From Arthrobacter sp. E3 (lineage in GTDB: Bacteria > Actinomycetota > Actinomycetes > Actinomycetales > Micrococcaceae), in assembly GCF_017353415.1 (NCBI RefSeq), contig NZ_JAFMPX010000002.1, forward strand, positions 1 through 64,000: a stretch of DNA of 64,000 nucleotides. Direction: 5' to 3'. This document shows positions 24,203-33,522 of the stretch, in pieces; position 1 is the stretch's first letter; each line of letters opens with the position of its first letter. The position numbers were made by a program, and so were the translations under genes. The notes below the pieces were generated by a model. That model worked only from the letters and a program-made list of their open reading frames with translations. It searched no databases and had not been told where the DNA came from.

Positions 24203-25435
24203 CTACATGGCTGAGCCCAGGAACTCCTGCAGGCGCCCAACTCCTGTGGCGAGGTCGTCGTCGCCGAGGGCGTAGGACAGGCGCAGGAAGCCACTGGGGC
24301 CAAATGCTTCTCCAGGGACCACGGCAACTTCAACCTTGTCCAGGATCAGTGCGGCAAGTTCAGCCGACGTGGCCGGGCGGATCCCCCCAATTTCGCGACC
24401 CAGCAGGCCACGGACGTCTGGGTAGGCGTAAAAAGCGCCATGCGGGGTGGGGCACTCGACCCCGTCAATGGAGTTCAACCCGGCAACCATGGCCTTGCGG
24501 CGACGGTCAAAGGCCACCTTCATCTCCTCAACGGCAGTCAACGGGCCTGCGACAGCGGCAAGTGCGGCCATCTGGGACACGTTCGCCACGTTGGAGGTTG
24601 CATGGGACTGCATGTTGGTCGCTGCTTTGGTGACATCCAGAGGCGCGATCATCCAGCCCACGCGCCATCCAGTCATGGCGTAGGTCTTGGCCACACCGTT
24701 GAGGATGACCACGCGGTCGCCCAACTCGGGTGTTGCCGTGGCAATCGAGGTGAACGGCACGCCGTCGTAGGTGAGGTGTTCGTAGATTTCATCCGTGATG
24801 ACCCAGATGCCCTTGGAAGCGGCCCACAAACCAATCTCGCGGGTCTGCCCGGGCGAGTAGACGGCACCGGTTGGGTTGGAGGGGGAAACGAACAGCAGCA
24901 CCTTGGTGCGTGGGGTCAAGGCGGCTTCCAATTGCTCCACTGTGACGAGGTAGCCCTGCTCCGGGCCGGCAAAAACCTCGACCGGCACCCCGCCTGCCAA
25001 GCGGATGGCTTCCGGGTAGGTGGTCCAGTAGGGGGAGGGCACAATGACTTCATCGCCTGGATCAAGCAGCGTGGCGAAGGACTCGTAAACGGCCTGCTTG
25101 CCACCGTTTGTCACCAGCACCTGTGCGGGCTCAACAGCGTAGCCGGAGTCACGCAGCGTCTTTGCGGCAATGGCGCTGCGCAGTTCCGGCAATCCGGCGG
25201 CGGGGGAGTAGCGGTGGTATTTGGGCTGCCGGGCAGCGGCAATGGCTGCCTCAACAATGTAGTCGGGGGTGGGGAAGTCCGGTTCGCCGGCGCCAAAGCC
25301 AATGACCGGCCGACCAGCAGCTTTCAAGGCCTTGGCCTTGGCATCGACGGCCAGGGTAGCGGATTCGGCAATGGCGGCGATCCGGGCGGAAACGCGGCGC
25401 CCGGAGGCTTGGTCAGCTGTCAGTTCGGCAGACAT
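24203..25435 (-). CDS. aspC: Class I pyridoxal-phosphate aminotransferase (aspartate-type)
   Basis: It most likely transfers the amino group between aspartate and 2-oxoglutarate. From ATG 25435 ([10 protein letters not shown]) it has 410 residues; an upstream extension to 25471 lacks support. The fold type I motifs are [24 protein letters not shown] (phosphate loop), [14 protein letters not shown] (Asn187), [11 protein letters not shown] and [16 protein letters not shown] with the PLP lysine at residue 250. The C-terminal [13 protein letters not shown] holds the carboxylate-binding arginine. These features match the bacterial AAT subgroup Ib. It is divergent from tRNA-Trp and secE. Substrate specificity within the family is not certain. 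Confidence 0.88.
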   Translation of the reverse strand: MSAELTADQASGRRVSARIAAIAESATLAVDAKAKALKAAGRPVIGFGAGEPDFPTPDYIVEAAIAAARQPKYHRYSPAAGLPELRSAIAAKTLRDSGYAVEPAQVLVTNGGKQAVYESFATLLDPGDEVIVPSPYWTTYPEAIRLAGGVPVEVFAGPEQGYLVTVEQLEAALTPRTKVLLFVSPSNPTGAVYSPGQTREIGLWAASKGIWVITDEIYEHLTYDGVPFTSIATATPELGDRVVILNGVAKTYAMTGWRVGWMIAPLDVTKAATNMQSHATSNVANVSQMAALAAVAGPLTAVEEMKVAFDRRRKAMVAGLNSIDGVECPTPHGAFYAYPDVRGLLGREIGGIRPATSAELAALILDKVEVAVVPGEAFGPSGFLRLSYALGDDDLATGVGRLQEFLGSAM

Positions 25436-25683
25436 CAGGACTCTTTCTTCGGTGGGAGGCACAAAATGCACACATCGTCACTGTCTACTTTAGGCGCATC
25501 TGCCGCCCGGTTCGACGTACAGCCATAAGATGCGTAGAATGGTTTACCGGTGTTCAAGCGCCATGATGATCCACGCCTGCAGGCCGGTTTTGGAAAGACG
25601 GCTTCCAGACTGTAAGTTGTTCATGGTTATTAACACCGATTGGATTCCTCACGCAGCTGGCCGGGCCAGCAGGTGAATTCCAA

Positions 25684-25756
25684 AGGGTAGTGGCGCAATT
25701 GGTAGCGCAGCGGTCTCCAAAACCGCAGGTTGCAGGTTCGAGTCCTGTCTGCCCTG
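25684..25756 (+). tRNA. trpT: tRNA-Trp (anticodon CCA)
   Basis: A 73-base cloverleaf is complete. The acceptor AGGGTAG pairs with CTGCCCT. The D-arm is GCGC-AATTGGTA-GCGC, the anticodon stem-loop is GCGGT-CTCCAAA-ACCGC with anticodon CCA, and the T-arm is GCAGG-TTCGAGT-CCTGT. The discriminator is G and CCA is not encoded. It precedes secE-nusG, the usual actinobacterial order. Confidence 0.95.
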
Positions 25757-25893
25757 CGCATGAGTACAGCGGGTTGGCTGCACGAAACACTTCGTGCATG
25801 CAGGCCAGTGCTCGGGCGAATATTTATTGCATGGCGTGCAGTCCGTATTCACGGACTTGCAAGTACTTACAACAATTGATGAGTGAGGCACTG

Positions 25894-26169
25894 GTGACCG
25901 AAACTGCGGCAAGCAGCTCCAAGGGCCCAGCCAAAAAAGCAACAAAGCCCAGTAAGCCTGGACTTTTTAGCCGGATAGCTCTTTTCCTCCGCCAAGTCAT
26001 TGGCGAAATGAAGAAGGTTGTCACCCCCACTCGCAAAGAGTTGATCAACTTCACCGTTGTCGTGCTGGTATTCGTGGTCATCGTGATGGGCATTGTTACC
26101 GTCTTGGATCTGGGATTCGGCAAGGCCGTACTGTGGATCTTCGGCGGCAACGCAACCATCGAGCAGTAA
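25894..26169 (+). CDS. secE: Preprotein translocase subunit SecE
   Basis: SecE stabilises SecY in the translocon. The 91 residues include the conserved FLRQVIGEMKKVVTPTRKELINF, an amphipathic surface segment, and one C-terminal membrane helix (FTVVVLVFVVIVMGIVTVL). The start is chosen at the GTG at 25894, with GAGG five bases upstream; an ATG at 25879 is in frame and adds five residues but has no SD. It is followed by nusG, as in most bacteria. Confidence 0.93.
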   Translation: MTETAASSSKGPAKKATKPSKPGLFSRIALFLRQVIGEMKKVVTPTRKELINFTVVVLVFVVIVMGIVTVLDLGFGKAVLWIFGGNATIEQ

Positions 26170-26257
26170 AACGCTCAACTTGGCCGACCTCGCCGAATAC
26201 TTCGGCATGGGGTCGGTTTGAGCCATTTAAGAAACGCACAAGGAAAGCAGGAAATTC

Positions 26258-27079
26258 GTGTCTGAGCTGGAGCCCGAGGCAACGTACAGTGAGCAGGACC
26301 AGGACACTGTGGTTGCTGATGCTGCCATCAATGCCGACCTTGATGCCGTTGCAGAAGAATCTGAGGTCGCAGAAGACGCTGCCGAGGCTGTAGAGGCCGA
26401 CGTTGTAGAGGACGCTGCCGAGACCACAGAGGAAGACTCGGGGGAGGCAGTCGCAGCGGCGGCAGCAGAACCCGAAGTTGACCCGGCAGACGAATTCAAG
26501 GCCATGCTGCGTCGCCAGGAGGGTGACTGGTACGTCATCCACTCCTACGCCGGTTACGAGAACCGCGTCAAGGTCAACCTTGAGTCGCGCAGCCTGTCGC
26601 TGAACATGGAAGATTACATCTTCGAAATTCAGGTTCCCATGGAAGAAGTCGTGGAGATCAAGAATGCGCAGCGCAAGGTTGTCAACCGCGTCCGCATCCC
26701 CGGCTACGTGCTGGTTCGCATGGACCTCACAGACGCATCGTGGGGCGTCGTTCGCCACACGCCCGGCGTAACCGGCTTTGTGGGCAATGCCCACAACCCC
26801 GTCCCGCTGCGCTTGGATGAAGTTTTCTCGATGCTTGCTCCGATCTTTGAAGAGCAGCAGGCTGAAGAGACCGGTGTTCCGTTGCGGCACGACCCGATTG
26901 ACGCGGACATCGACTTCGAAGTTGGCGAAGCAGTCATCGTCAAGGACGGTCCGTTTGAGGGCCTTTCAGCCTCGATCTCCGAGATCAAGCCCGAGGCTGC
27001 GCAGCTGGTGGTGCTGGTTTCCATCTTCGAGCGCGAAACCCCCGTCACACTTGCTTTCAACCAGGTCACCAAGATCTAG
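26258..27079 (+). CDS. nusG: Transcription antitermination factor NusG
   Basis: NusG travels with RNA polymerase and links it to Rho and the ribosome. The 273-residue protein has an acidic, low-complexity N-terminal extension of about 85 residues (rich in Ala, Glu and Asp) typical of actinobacteria. The NGN domain follows ([43 protein letters not shown]). The C-terminal KOW domain is [22 protein letters not shown]. The GTG start has AGGAAA nearby. It lies 88 bases after secE and 130 before rplK. Confidence 0.95.
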   Translation: MSELEPEATYSEQDQDTVVADAAINADLDAVAEESEVAEDAAEAVEADVVEDAAETTEEDSGEAVAAAAAEPEVDPADEFKAMLRRQEGDWYVIHSYAGYENRVKVNLESRSLSLNMEDYIFEIQVPMEEVVEIKNAQRKVVNRVRIPGYVLVRMDLTDASWGVVRHTPGVTGFVGNAHNPVPLRLDEVFSMLAPIFEEQQAEETGVPLRHDPIDADIDFEVGEAVIVKDGPFEGLSASISEIKPEAAQLVVLVSIFERETPVTLAFNQVTKI

Positions 27080-27209
27080 TTGCCCACAATTTTCGTTCCA
27101 CGGGAGCTTGCTTAGCTCTACGTGAAACGTTCGGCCGGACGCCATCCGGCCACCCACCTGGACGCGCTCCGTCGTCCCAGGAAAGTTATTGAGAGAAGAG
27201 GACCCTACA

Positions 27210-27641
27210 GTGGCTCCCAAGAAAAAGGTCACCGGCCTTATCAAGCTGCAGATCCAGGCAGGCGCCGCCAACCCGGCACCTCCCATCGGTCCCGCGCTTG
27301 GTCAGCACGGCGTCAACATCATGGAATTCTGCAAGGCGTACAACGCTGCAACGGAATCCCAGCGCGGAAACGTCATCCCCGTTGAAATCACGGTTTACGA
27401 AGACCGTTCTTTCACGTTCATCACCAAGACCCCGCCGGCTGCACAGCTCATCAAGAAGGCTGCAGGCGTCGCCAAGGGTTCAGCTACCCCGCACACCGTC
27501 AAGGTTGCCCAGCTGACCAAGGCACAGGTCACCGAGATCGCCACCCAGAAGATGGTTGACCTCAACGCAACAAGCATCGAAGGCGCCGAGAAGATCATCG
27601 CCGGAACCGCCCGTTCCATGGGTATCACTGTCGAGGCGTAA
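27210..27641 (+). CDS. rplK: 50S ribosomal protein L11
   Basis: L11 forms the GTPase-associated centre with 23S rRNA. The GTG at 27210 gives the standard 143 residues beginning [20 protein letters not shown]. The conserved [24 protein letters not shown] block is the thiostrepton-contact face. A longer reading to 27189 adds only seven residues and loses the SD (GAGAAGAGGA). It is separated from rplA by 159 bases carrying a palindromic repeat. Confidence 0.97.
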   Translation: MAPKKKVTGLIKLQIQAGAANPAPPIGPALGQHGVNIMEFCKAYNAATESQRGNVIPVEITVYEDRSFTFITKTPPAAQLIKKAAGVAKGSATPHTVKVAQLTKAQVTEIATQKMVDLNATSIEGAEKIIAGTARSMGITVEA

Positions 27642-27651
27642 GCCCCAATAC

Positions 27652-27675
27652 CTGGTGGTCGAGCTTGCCGAGACC
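27652..27675. repeat. Short palindromic intergenic element (REP-like)
   Basis: The segment contains GGTCGAGCTTGCCGAGACC, whose outer four base pairs are complementary. From memory, very similar sequences (GGTCGAGCTTGTCGAGACC) recur between genes in many Micrococcales genomes. Here it sits just after the rplK stop, inside the leader of rplA. A related but diverged string (cgagcttgcgagg) occurs near 41090. Confidence 0.5.
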
Positions 27676-27800
27676 CCCAAAGCACCATCCAATTCATTAA
27701 GAACGACGCCGACCAACCCACCTCAGGTGGTTGGAAAGCGGACGTAGTGGCAGGGCCCGCGCGGTCCTAATGACCACAACTGCACAAGGAGAAACGCAGC

Positions 27801-28508
27801 ATGGCAAAGCGCAGTAAAGCATATGAGGCAGCTCAGGCGAAGATCGATGCGGACAACACATACGCACCCTTCGACGCCATCAAGCTCGCCAAAGAGACAA
27901 ACCCGTCCAAGTTCGACGCCACCGTTGAGGTTGCGTTCCGCTTGGGTGTAGACCCCCGCAAGGCCGACCAGATGATCCGTGGCACAGTCAACCTGCCCCA
28001 CGGCACCGGTAAGACTGCCCGCGTTCTGGTTTTCGCAACCGGTGAGCGTGCCGAAGCTGCTATCGCAGCAGGGGCCGACTTCGTTGGTACCGACGACCTG
28101 ATCGAAAAGATCCAGGGCGGCTGGACCGACTTCGACGCAGCCGTTGCCACACCTGACCTCATGGGCAAGGTTGGCCGTTTGGGTAAGGTCCTCGGACCGC
28201 GTAACTTGATGCCGAACCCGAAGACCGGCACCGTCACCAACGACGTCGCCAAGGCTGTCAATGACATCAAGGGTGGAAAGATCGACTTCCGCGTCGACAA
28301 GCACTCCAACCTGCACTTCATCATCGGCAAGGTTTCCTTCGACGCCGTCAAGCTGGCTGAGAACTACGCAGCAGCGCTGGAAGAGGTGCTTCGTTTGAAG
28401 CCGTCCGCTTCCAAGGGCCGGTACCTGCAGAAGGCCACCGTCTCCACGACGTTTGGCCCCGGCATCAGCGTGGATCCTCAGGCAACGAAGGTTGTCATCG
28501 AGGACTAG
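27801..28508 (+). CDS. rplA: 50S ribosomal protein L1
   Basis: L1 builds the mobile stalk at the tRNA exit site and is a translational repressor of the L11 operon in other bacteria. The 235-residue protein starts [16 protein letters not shown] with AGGAGAAA upstream. It carries [22 protein letters not shown] and [25 protein letters not shown]. The leader of about 159 bases could hold an L1-binding mimic of 23S rRNA; I did not identify one. Confidence 0.97.
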   Translation: MAKRSKAYEAAQAKIDADNTYAPFDAIKLAKETNPSKFDATVEVAFRLGVDPRKADQMIRGTVNLPHGTGKTARVLVFATGERAEAAIAAGADFVGTDDLIEKIQGGWTDFDAAVATPDLMGKVGRLGKVLGPRNLMPNPKTGTVTNDVAKAVNDIKGGKIDFRVDKHSNLHFIIGKVSFDAVKLAENYAAALEEVLRLKPSASKGRYLQKATVSTTFGPGISVDPQATKVVIED

Positions 28509-28524
28509 TTCTTGAAATTTGTTG

Positions 28525-28567
28525 GGAAGGGCGTTGTAGCATTTCGCTGCAGCGCCCTTCCTTTTTT
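28525..28567 (+). terminator. Rho-independent terminator after rplA
   Basis: GGAAGGGCG and CGCCCTTCC pair around the segment TTGTAGCATTTCGCTGCAG and are followed by six T residues. It ends the secE-to-rplA stretch and precedes the GNAT gene. Confidence 0.85.
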
Positions 28568-28678
28568 GTAGGCTGGTGGGAAGCAGCAGGTTCCAGCAGA
28601 TTTCAATTGGGGAAGGTGCGGGTTTGGCAACGCCATGATTCGCGCACAAAGATTAGACAGCTACGAGGTAATGAAGTC

Positions 28679-29767
28679 ATGACAGTAACCACCATCGAGC
28701 AGTTGCGGATTCCAGAGACGCTCGACGGCGACGCCGCTGCAGATTTCCACCAGGTCGTTGAGGTGTCCCGCCAAGCTCGTATCAAAACTTGGGGGAATGA
28801 CAAATTGGCGTACACGGCCGAAGAACTCTTCGACCAGTGCCATGACTCCTACGAGTGGTATGTGGTGTTGATCGCTCGAAGCGCCGGGGAAATTATTGGT
28901 CTGGCCGGCATTGCGCTGCCTCTGGACGACAACACTGAAATGGCGCATGTCACCCTGGATGTGCTGCCCACGGCCGAGGGACTTGGCTTAGGCCGGAAGC
29001 TGCTTGAAGCTGCGGAACTCTTTGTCAAAGGTGAGAACCGTAAGGTCGTCATGGTCGAGACCAGCCATCAGTCCTCAACGCTGGATGTTGGCGACACTGA
29101 GCTGATACCAGCCTCCCGTGGAGGCGGCTCACTGCCGCTGAGTAGCAGGGAAGCCCGCTTTGCCTACAGCGCGGGCTACGACCTTGAGCGCGTGGAACAG
29201 TTTAGCGTCTGCGCCCTGCCTCTGCGGGTCGGACTGAGTGCAGAACTGACCGAACGCGTCACCACCGCGCACCAGCACGCATACCGTGTGCACCAGTGGA
29301 TGGACCGCTGCCCGGAGCCATGGGCGCAGGACATTGTGCGCCTGGAGCAGGAGATCGACGGGGAGGGCGACGGCGGCAACCTTGCGGACGCGTGGGACGT
29401 GGAGCGACGGCGCGAAGCTGAAGAGATTTCCAGGCTCACAGGCAGGCACACAATGGTCTGCGCCGCCGAATGCGTTGCCACAGGAATGCTGGTGGGGTTC
29501 ACCTCCATCTCGATACTGGGCAACCGCAGCGATGTGGCATTTCAGGATGACACTTTTGTAGAGCAGACCCACCGTGGCAGAGATATTGGGCTGCATATCA
29601 AGGTGGTAAACCTTGAGCATCTCATGCGTGAGTTTCCGCAGCTGGAAGCCATCTACACGTGGAATGCCCCGGAAAAGGAGTACATGCGCTCTGTCAACGA
29701 AATGCTGGGATTCGTGAACGCGGGTGTCACAGGGCAGTGGCGCAAGGACTTTAACACCATTGGCTGA
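28679..29767 (+). CDS. Tandem GNAT acetyltransferase between rplA and rplJ
   Basis: The 362-residue protein (ATG 28679, GAGGT nine bases upstream) holds two GNAT domains, an arrangement shared with mycothiol synthase-like and other actinobacterial enzymes. The first has AHVTLDVLPTAEGLGLGRKLLEAAE (around residue 90) with the acetyl-CoA loop. The second has DVAFQDDTFVEQTHRGRDIGLHIKVVNLEHL (around residue 285). The C-terminal NAPEKEYMRSVNEMLGF matches the domain-closing helix. The substrate is unknown. Its own terminator-bounded position inside the ribosomal cluster suggests an insertion that separated the L11-L1 and L10-L12 units. Confidence 0.85.
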   Translation: MTVTTIEQLRIPETLDGDAAADFHQVVEVSRQARIKTWGNDKLAYTAEELFDQCHDSYEWYVVLIARSAGEIIGLAGIALPLDDNTEMAHVTLDVLPTAEGLGLGRKLLEAAELFVKGENRKVVMVETSHQSSTLDVGDTELIPASRGGGSLPLSSREARFAYSAGYDLERVEQFSVCALPLRVGLSAELTERVTTAHQHAYRVHQWMDRCPEPWAQDIVRLEQEIDGEGDGGNLADAWDVERRREAEEISRLTGRHTMVCAAECVATGMLVGFTSISILGNRSDVAFQDDTFVEQTHRGRDIGLHIKVVNLEHLMREFPQLEAIYTWNAPEKEYMRSVNEMLGFVNAGVTGQWRKDFNTIG

Positions 29768-29798
29768 CCGCCTGGCGGCTAGAGTTCACTACCCCGAT

Positions 29799-29828
29799 TT
29801 GGAATCCGACGGCACGCTCCTGTAGCCT
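29799..29828 (+). promoter_or_regulatory. Candidate promoter for rplJ-rplL
   Basis: TTGGAA (29799-29804) and TAGCCT (29823-29828) are separated by 18 bases, a fair match to the housekeeping promoter pattern. It would give a leader of roughly 275 bases before rplJ, consistent with an L10 leader. Confidence 0.4.
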
Positions 29829-30010
29829 TGAGGAACCAAAGACCGTCGGTCGATGTCAACCTCCCCCAGCCAGTAGATGCAGCATGCATTGGATTGCGCA
29901 GGAAACGGGTCGGTTGCCATCCGAAAGTCCTTATATGGACGGCCAGCGCAGGTGCACAAAGCTTATTGAGCGGCGTCGAACCGGAAGAAATTCCTGGAAC
30001 CGCTGCGAAA

Positions 30011-30041
30011 ACGCCCCGTACATCTGTGCGGGGCGTTTTTA
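30011..30041 (+). terminator. Attenuator-like hairpin in the rplJ leader
   Basis: ACGCCCCG (30011-30018) pairs with CGGGGCGT (30029-30036) and is followed by a T-run. It lies about 75 bases before rplJ inside the untranslated leader, so it looks like an attenuator or part of the L10 leader rather than the end of a gene. The 346-base gap (29768-30113) otherwise holds the putative promoter and no convincing ORF. Confidence 0.65.
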
Positions 30042-30113
30042 TTTGTCCAAGTCCCAGCTAGCTGGGCGGGACAGGACCAGACAGGACCGGCATATATTCC
30101 CGGAAGGAGGGTT

Positions 30114-30683
30114 ATGGCAACGCCAACAAAGGTGGCTGCGGTTGCAGAGATCACACAAGATTTCAACGAATCAACTGCAGCAGTCCTAACCGAATACCGT
30201 GGGCTCACCGTTGCTCAGCTCAAGGAGCTGCGCGTTTCTCTCGGCCAGGACACCAAGTTCGCGGTCGTAAAGAACACCCTGACAGCCATTGCGGCCAAGG
30301 AAGCTGGTGTTGACGCTTTCGAAGGTCAGCTGAGCGGCCCCACCGCCATTGCTTTCATCAAGGGTGACGCTGTTGCAGCAGCCAAGAGCCTCACGGATTT
30401 TGCAAAAGCCAACAAGCAGCTGGTCATCAAGACTGGTTTCTTCGAAGGCAAGGCTCTCGACGCCTCCGAGGTCGCAGCACTGGCTGCCCTCGAGTCTCGC
30501 GAACTGCAGCTGGCCAAGGTCGCCGGCATCCTCAAGGCTCCGATGGCCGCCGTTGCGCGTACCCTCGAGGCCCTGCGTTTGAAGCTGGCTGAAGGCGCTC
30601 CCGCTGAAGAGGCTCCGGCCGCTGAGGAAGCACCCGCCGCTGAGGAAGCCCCGGCAGTAGAAGCTGAAGCCACCGAGGCGTAG
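30114..30683 (+). CDS. rplJ: 50S ribosomal protein L10
   Basis: L10 anchors the L7/L12 dimers in the ribosomal stalk. The 189-residue protein starts [17 protein letters not shown] (SD GGAAGGAGG), has [20 protein letters not shown] and [15 protein letters not shown], and ends in an Ala/Glu-Pro-rich tail ([17 protein letters not shown] repeats) after residue 165. The low-complexity tail is longer than in model bacteria. rplL follows after 125 bases. Confidence 0.96.
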   Translation: MATPTKVAAVAEITQDFNESTAAVLTEYRGLTVAQLKELRVSLGQDTKFAVVKNTLTAIAAKEAGVDAFEGQLSGPTAIAFIKGDAVAAAKSLTDFAKANKQLVIKTGFFEGKALDASEVAALAALESRELQLAKVAGILKAPMAAVARTLEALRLKLAEGAPAEEAPAAEEAPAAEEAPAVEAEATEA

Positions 30684-30808
30684 CGAGCGCCGTCCCCTGG
30701 ACGCGCCGCCTGCCTGCAGGTGATCAGCATTAGTTTTTCCCTGAGTCCATGAGGATTTGGGTCTTAAGATTCGGCCTTCGGGCCAAGAACACAGAAGGAG
30801 CGCCACCC

Positions 30809-31183
30809 ATGGCTAAGCTCACCAACGACGAGCTCATTGCAGCTTTCAAGGAACTGACCATCATCGAGCTCTCCGAGTTCGTCAAGCTCTTCGAAGAGAC
30901 CTTTGAAGTTACTGCCGCTGCTGTTGCTGTAGCAGGCCCCGCTGGCGGAGCCGCAGAAGCTGAAGAAGAGCAGACTGAATTCGACGTCATCCTCGAAGCA
31001 GCTGGCGACAAGAAGATCGCAGTGATCAAGGAAGTTCGTTCCTTGACCTCCCTCGGCCTGAAGGAAGCCAAGGCGGTCGTTGATTCGGCTCCCAAGGCCG
31101 TCCTCGAAGGTGCAACCAAGGAAGCTGCCGAGAAGGCCAAGGAAGCCCTCGAGGCTGCCGGCGCCACGGTTACCGTCAAGTAA
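30809..31183 (+). CDS. rplL: 50S ribosomal protein L7/L12
   Basis: L7/L12 dimers recruit translation factors. The ATG at 30809 has GAAGGAG nine bases upstream and gives 124 residues. The N-terminal dimerisation part is [26 protein letters not shown]. An Ala-rich hinge follows, and the C-terminal domain has [37 protein letters not shown] and a terminal GATVTVK. It is the end of the rplJ-rplL unit. Confidence 0.97.
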   Translation: MAKLTNDELIAAFKELTIIELSEFVKLFEETFEVTAAAVAVAGPAGGAAEAEEEQTEFDVILEAAGDKKIAVIKEVRSLTSLGLKEAKAVVDSAPKAVLEGATKEAAEKAKEALEAAGATVTVK

Positions 31184-31200
31184 TCACCTCGCATTTCACG

Positions 31201-31232
31201 AAAAGCCCCGCACCAATTGGTGCGGGGCTTTT
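31201..31232. terminator. Bidirectional terminator between rplL and ybaK
   Basis: AAAAGCCCCGCACC and GGTGCGGGGCTTTT form a perfect 14-bp stem with an AATT loop. A T-run follows on the plus strand, ending the rplJ-rplL message; on the minus strand it can also serve ybaK. The 144 bases from here to ybaK hold no convincing gene. Confidence 0.85.
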
Positions 31233-31376
31233 CTGCGTCCAGGGGGTATCCCGGCAGCGGAGCCGACATTTTTTATAGGCGACGTAAAGGAGACGCCAAA
31301 GGCCGCCCGCGGACGACGCGTCGGATAGTCGCCGGAAAAATGCCGGGCCGGTGCCGCCGCGAGTCGCCCAAGCCTG

Positions 31377-31862
31377 CTATTCCGGGACGGAGATGTCTGC
31401 AACGGTGGCGTTCAAGGCCGTTATCAGGGCGTCGGCTTCGACGAACAGGCTGTAGCCGTGTTCGCCAGCGCCCATGGACACCCTGCGGCCGCGGATCGAT
31501 TCGTCAGCGAAGACGGGCCACGCCGTGGTGCTGCCCAGGGGAGTGATGGTGCCGCGTTCGTAACCGGTCGCGGCAAGGGCCAGATCGGCGGCGGGCATTT
31601 GCAGCTTGTTCACGCCCACCACGGCCCGCAGCTTGGGCCAGGAGATGGAGCGACCGCCGGGCACCAGGGCAAAGAGGAAGGCGCCGTCGCTGCGCTTGAC
31701 CACAAGGGACTTCACAATGTCTGCGACGTCAATGCCAAGAAGATTGGCAGCCTCAGCCAGGGAGCCTGCCACAGGCCTGGCGAAGATGTCCAATGCCAGG
31801 CCGCGGGCCACCGCATCAGCGGCAACCCTGCCATGGCCCGTGGGATTGGCTGCTGGGCTCAC
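31377..31862 (-). CDS. YbaK/EbsC-type aminoacyl-tRNA deacylase
   Basis: This family removes wrongly attached amino acids from tRNA (for example Cys-tRNA-Pro). The 161-residue protein carries LLGIDVADIVKSLVVKRSDGAFLFALVPGGRSISW with the conserved KS(L)V lysine, VNKLQMPAADLALAATGYERGTITPLG with the substrate-loop glycines, and FADESIRGRRVSMGAGEHGYSLFVEA. Its ATG overlaps the thiolase stop by ATGA, so they are co-translated. Which amino acid it edits cannot be told. Confidence 0.88.
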   Translation of the reverse strand: MSPAANPTGHGRVAADAVARGLALDIFARPVAGSLAEAANLLGIDVADIVKSLVVKRSDGAFLFALVPGGRSISWPKLRAVVGVNKLQMPAADLALAATGYERGTITPLGSTTAWPVFADESIRGRRVSMGAGEHGYSLFVEADALITALNATVADISVPE

Positions 31863-33058
31863 TCAGCGTCCCGGAACAGGAGCAGCGCCTCGCCCTGCCC
31901 GCCACCGCCGCACAATGACACAGCCGCCTTTCCGGAGCCGCGGCGGCTGAGTTCAAGTGCCGCGTGGAGTGCCAAACGGGCTCCGGATGCACCAATGGGG
32001 TGGCCCAGTGCGATGGCACCGCCGTGGATATTGCACTTTTCCGGAGATAGGTGAAGATCACGCATTGACTGGACAGCAACAGACCCAAAAGCCTCGTTGA
32101 TCTCAACGAAATCGAGATCCGCAACGCTCCAGCCAGCCTTTGCCAAAGCGCTCTCAATGGCGTGGGAAGGCTGTGAATGCAGTGAGTTATCAGGCCCGGC
32201 AACCTGTCCGGGTGCGCCGACAACAGCCAACCACGCAAGTCCGTGTGCCTGCGCATAGGCACGTGAAGTCAGCACCATGGCACTGGCCCCGTCGGAAAGG
32301 GGGGAAGAGTTCCCGGCTGTGATGGCGCCGTCGGCCGTGAATGCCGGACGCAGCCCGGCCAAAGACTCCACAGTGCTCTGCGGGCGAATGCCTTCGTCCT
32401 TGTCAATGACCAGTGGTTCGCCCTTGCGCTGCGGCAAGGATACGGGCACAATCTCGTGCTCGAATATCCCCGCTTCGACGGCTGCGGCAGCACGCTGGTG
32501 CGACGCGGCGGCGACCTCGTCCTGTGCAGTGCGTGAAATGCCCAGGAGGATGTTGCCACGCTCGGTGGACAGGCCCATGGAGTCGTTGTCAAAGGCGTCG
32601 GTCAGGCCGTCGTGGGCGGCAACGTCGAGAGCCTGGATGGAACCGTAGGTCCAGCCACGCCGTGAGCCTGGCAGGATGTGCGGGGCCTGGCTCATTGACT
32701 CCTGGCCGCCGGCGATAACAACCTCCGCCTCGCCGCTACGGATTAAGCGCGCCGCATCAATCACGGCCGTCAGGCCTGACAAGCACACTTTGTTGATGGT
32801 CACTGAGGGCACATTCCAACCAATACCGGCCCCGACGGCGCTCTGCCGCGCAGGATTCTGCCCGGCTCCTGCCTGCAAAACCTGGCCCATGATCACAAAG
32901 TTGACATCTGCCGCGTCAATCCCGGAACGTGATACGGCTCCAGCAATGGCCTTGGAGCCAAGCTCGACGGCGGTAAAGGGTGCCAACTGGCCGTTGAGCC
33001 GGCCCTGCGGGGTGCGTGCTCCTGCAAGAATTACCACATCATTTGATTGTGCCGCCAT
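31859..33058 (-). CDS. Acetyl-CoA acetyltransferase (thiolase)
   Basis: It condenses or cleaves acyl-CoA with acetyl-CoA. From the ATG at 33058 (MAAQSNDVVILAGARTPQG, AAGGAG ten bases upstream) it has 399 residues. The acylated nucleophile is in INKVCLSGLTAVI (Cys92). The second active region is GGAIALGHPIGASGARL (His) and the third is VSLCGGGGQGEALLL (Cys). Biosynthetic thiolases have this pattern; the position does not show whether it serves degradation or synthesis. It reads toward rplL and is convergent with it. Confidence 0.92.
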   Translation of the reverse strand: MAAQSNDVVILAGARTPQGRLNGQLAPFTAVELGSKAIAGAVSRSGIDAADVNFVIMGQVLQAGAGQNPARQSAVGAGIGWNVPSVTINKVCLSGLTAVIDAARLIRSGEAEVVIAGGQESMSQAPHILPGSRRGWTYGSIQALDVAAHDGLTDAFDNDSMGLSTERGNILLGISRTAQDEVAAASHQRAAAAVEAGIFEHEIVPVSLPQRKGEPLVIDKDEGIRPQSTVESLAGLRPAFTADGAITAGNSSPLSDGASAMVLTSRAYAQAHGLAWLAVVGAPGQVAGPDNSLHSQPSHAIESALAKAGWSVADLDFVEINEAFGSVAVQSMRDLHLSPEKCNIHGGAIALGHPIGASGARLALHAALELSRRGSGKAAVSLCGGGGQGEALLLFRDAE

Positions 33059-33276
33059 GTCCGCAGTGCTCCTTGAAACTTGTTCCGTGCGCATCCTCGT
33101 TGATCCGCACTGGTTCTCCATAGAATCTAACAGTTTGCTGCTACAAGATATTTCTCCTTGCGGCAGACGCTGACTGCGCTACTGTGACGAGGCTAATAGT
33201 GGGGCAAAAAATCGCTGGAAATCAGGGAAATACACCACACCCCAAGTCCATACTTGCGGTTTATCCGTTCCTGGGG

Positions 33277-33306
33277 TAGACACGCGGGTATATATGACTG
33301 TAGAGT
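33277..33306 (+). promoter_or_regulatory. Candidate rpoB promoter and long leader
   Basis: TAGACA (33277-33282) and TAGAGT (33301-33306) are separated by 18 bases. A start just after would give an rpoB leader of about 210 bases. The 464-base gap from 33059 to 33522 otherwise carries no gene that I can support. Confidence 0.4.
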
Positions 33307-33522
33307 AGATCTTTGCGTATCCCTCTTAACCTTCAGCCTTCATATAGCGGTGGGCTTTGTATCGGTCAGGAGTCAAGGACAGCACGCAGCAGCCGACAGA
33401 AATTGTCAGCTTGTTGCGCTTTCCAAGACAGTTCTGGCCAGCGTTCCACCCGGTTTGATGACTAGGTGTGAATCGGGTGAGGGGCGTAAGAACAAGCCTG
33501 CAGGTCTGTGGAAGGATCCCTC

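Noticed and set aside
27723-28649. 308-codon minus-strand frame opposite rplA
   Set aside because: Antisense shadow of L1 with no supporting motif.
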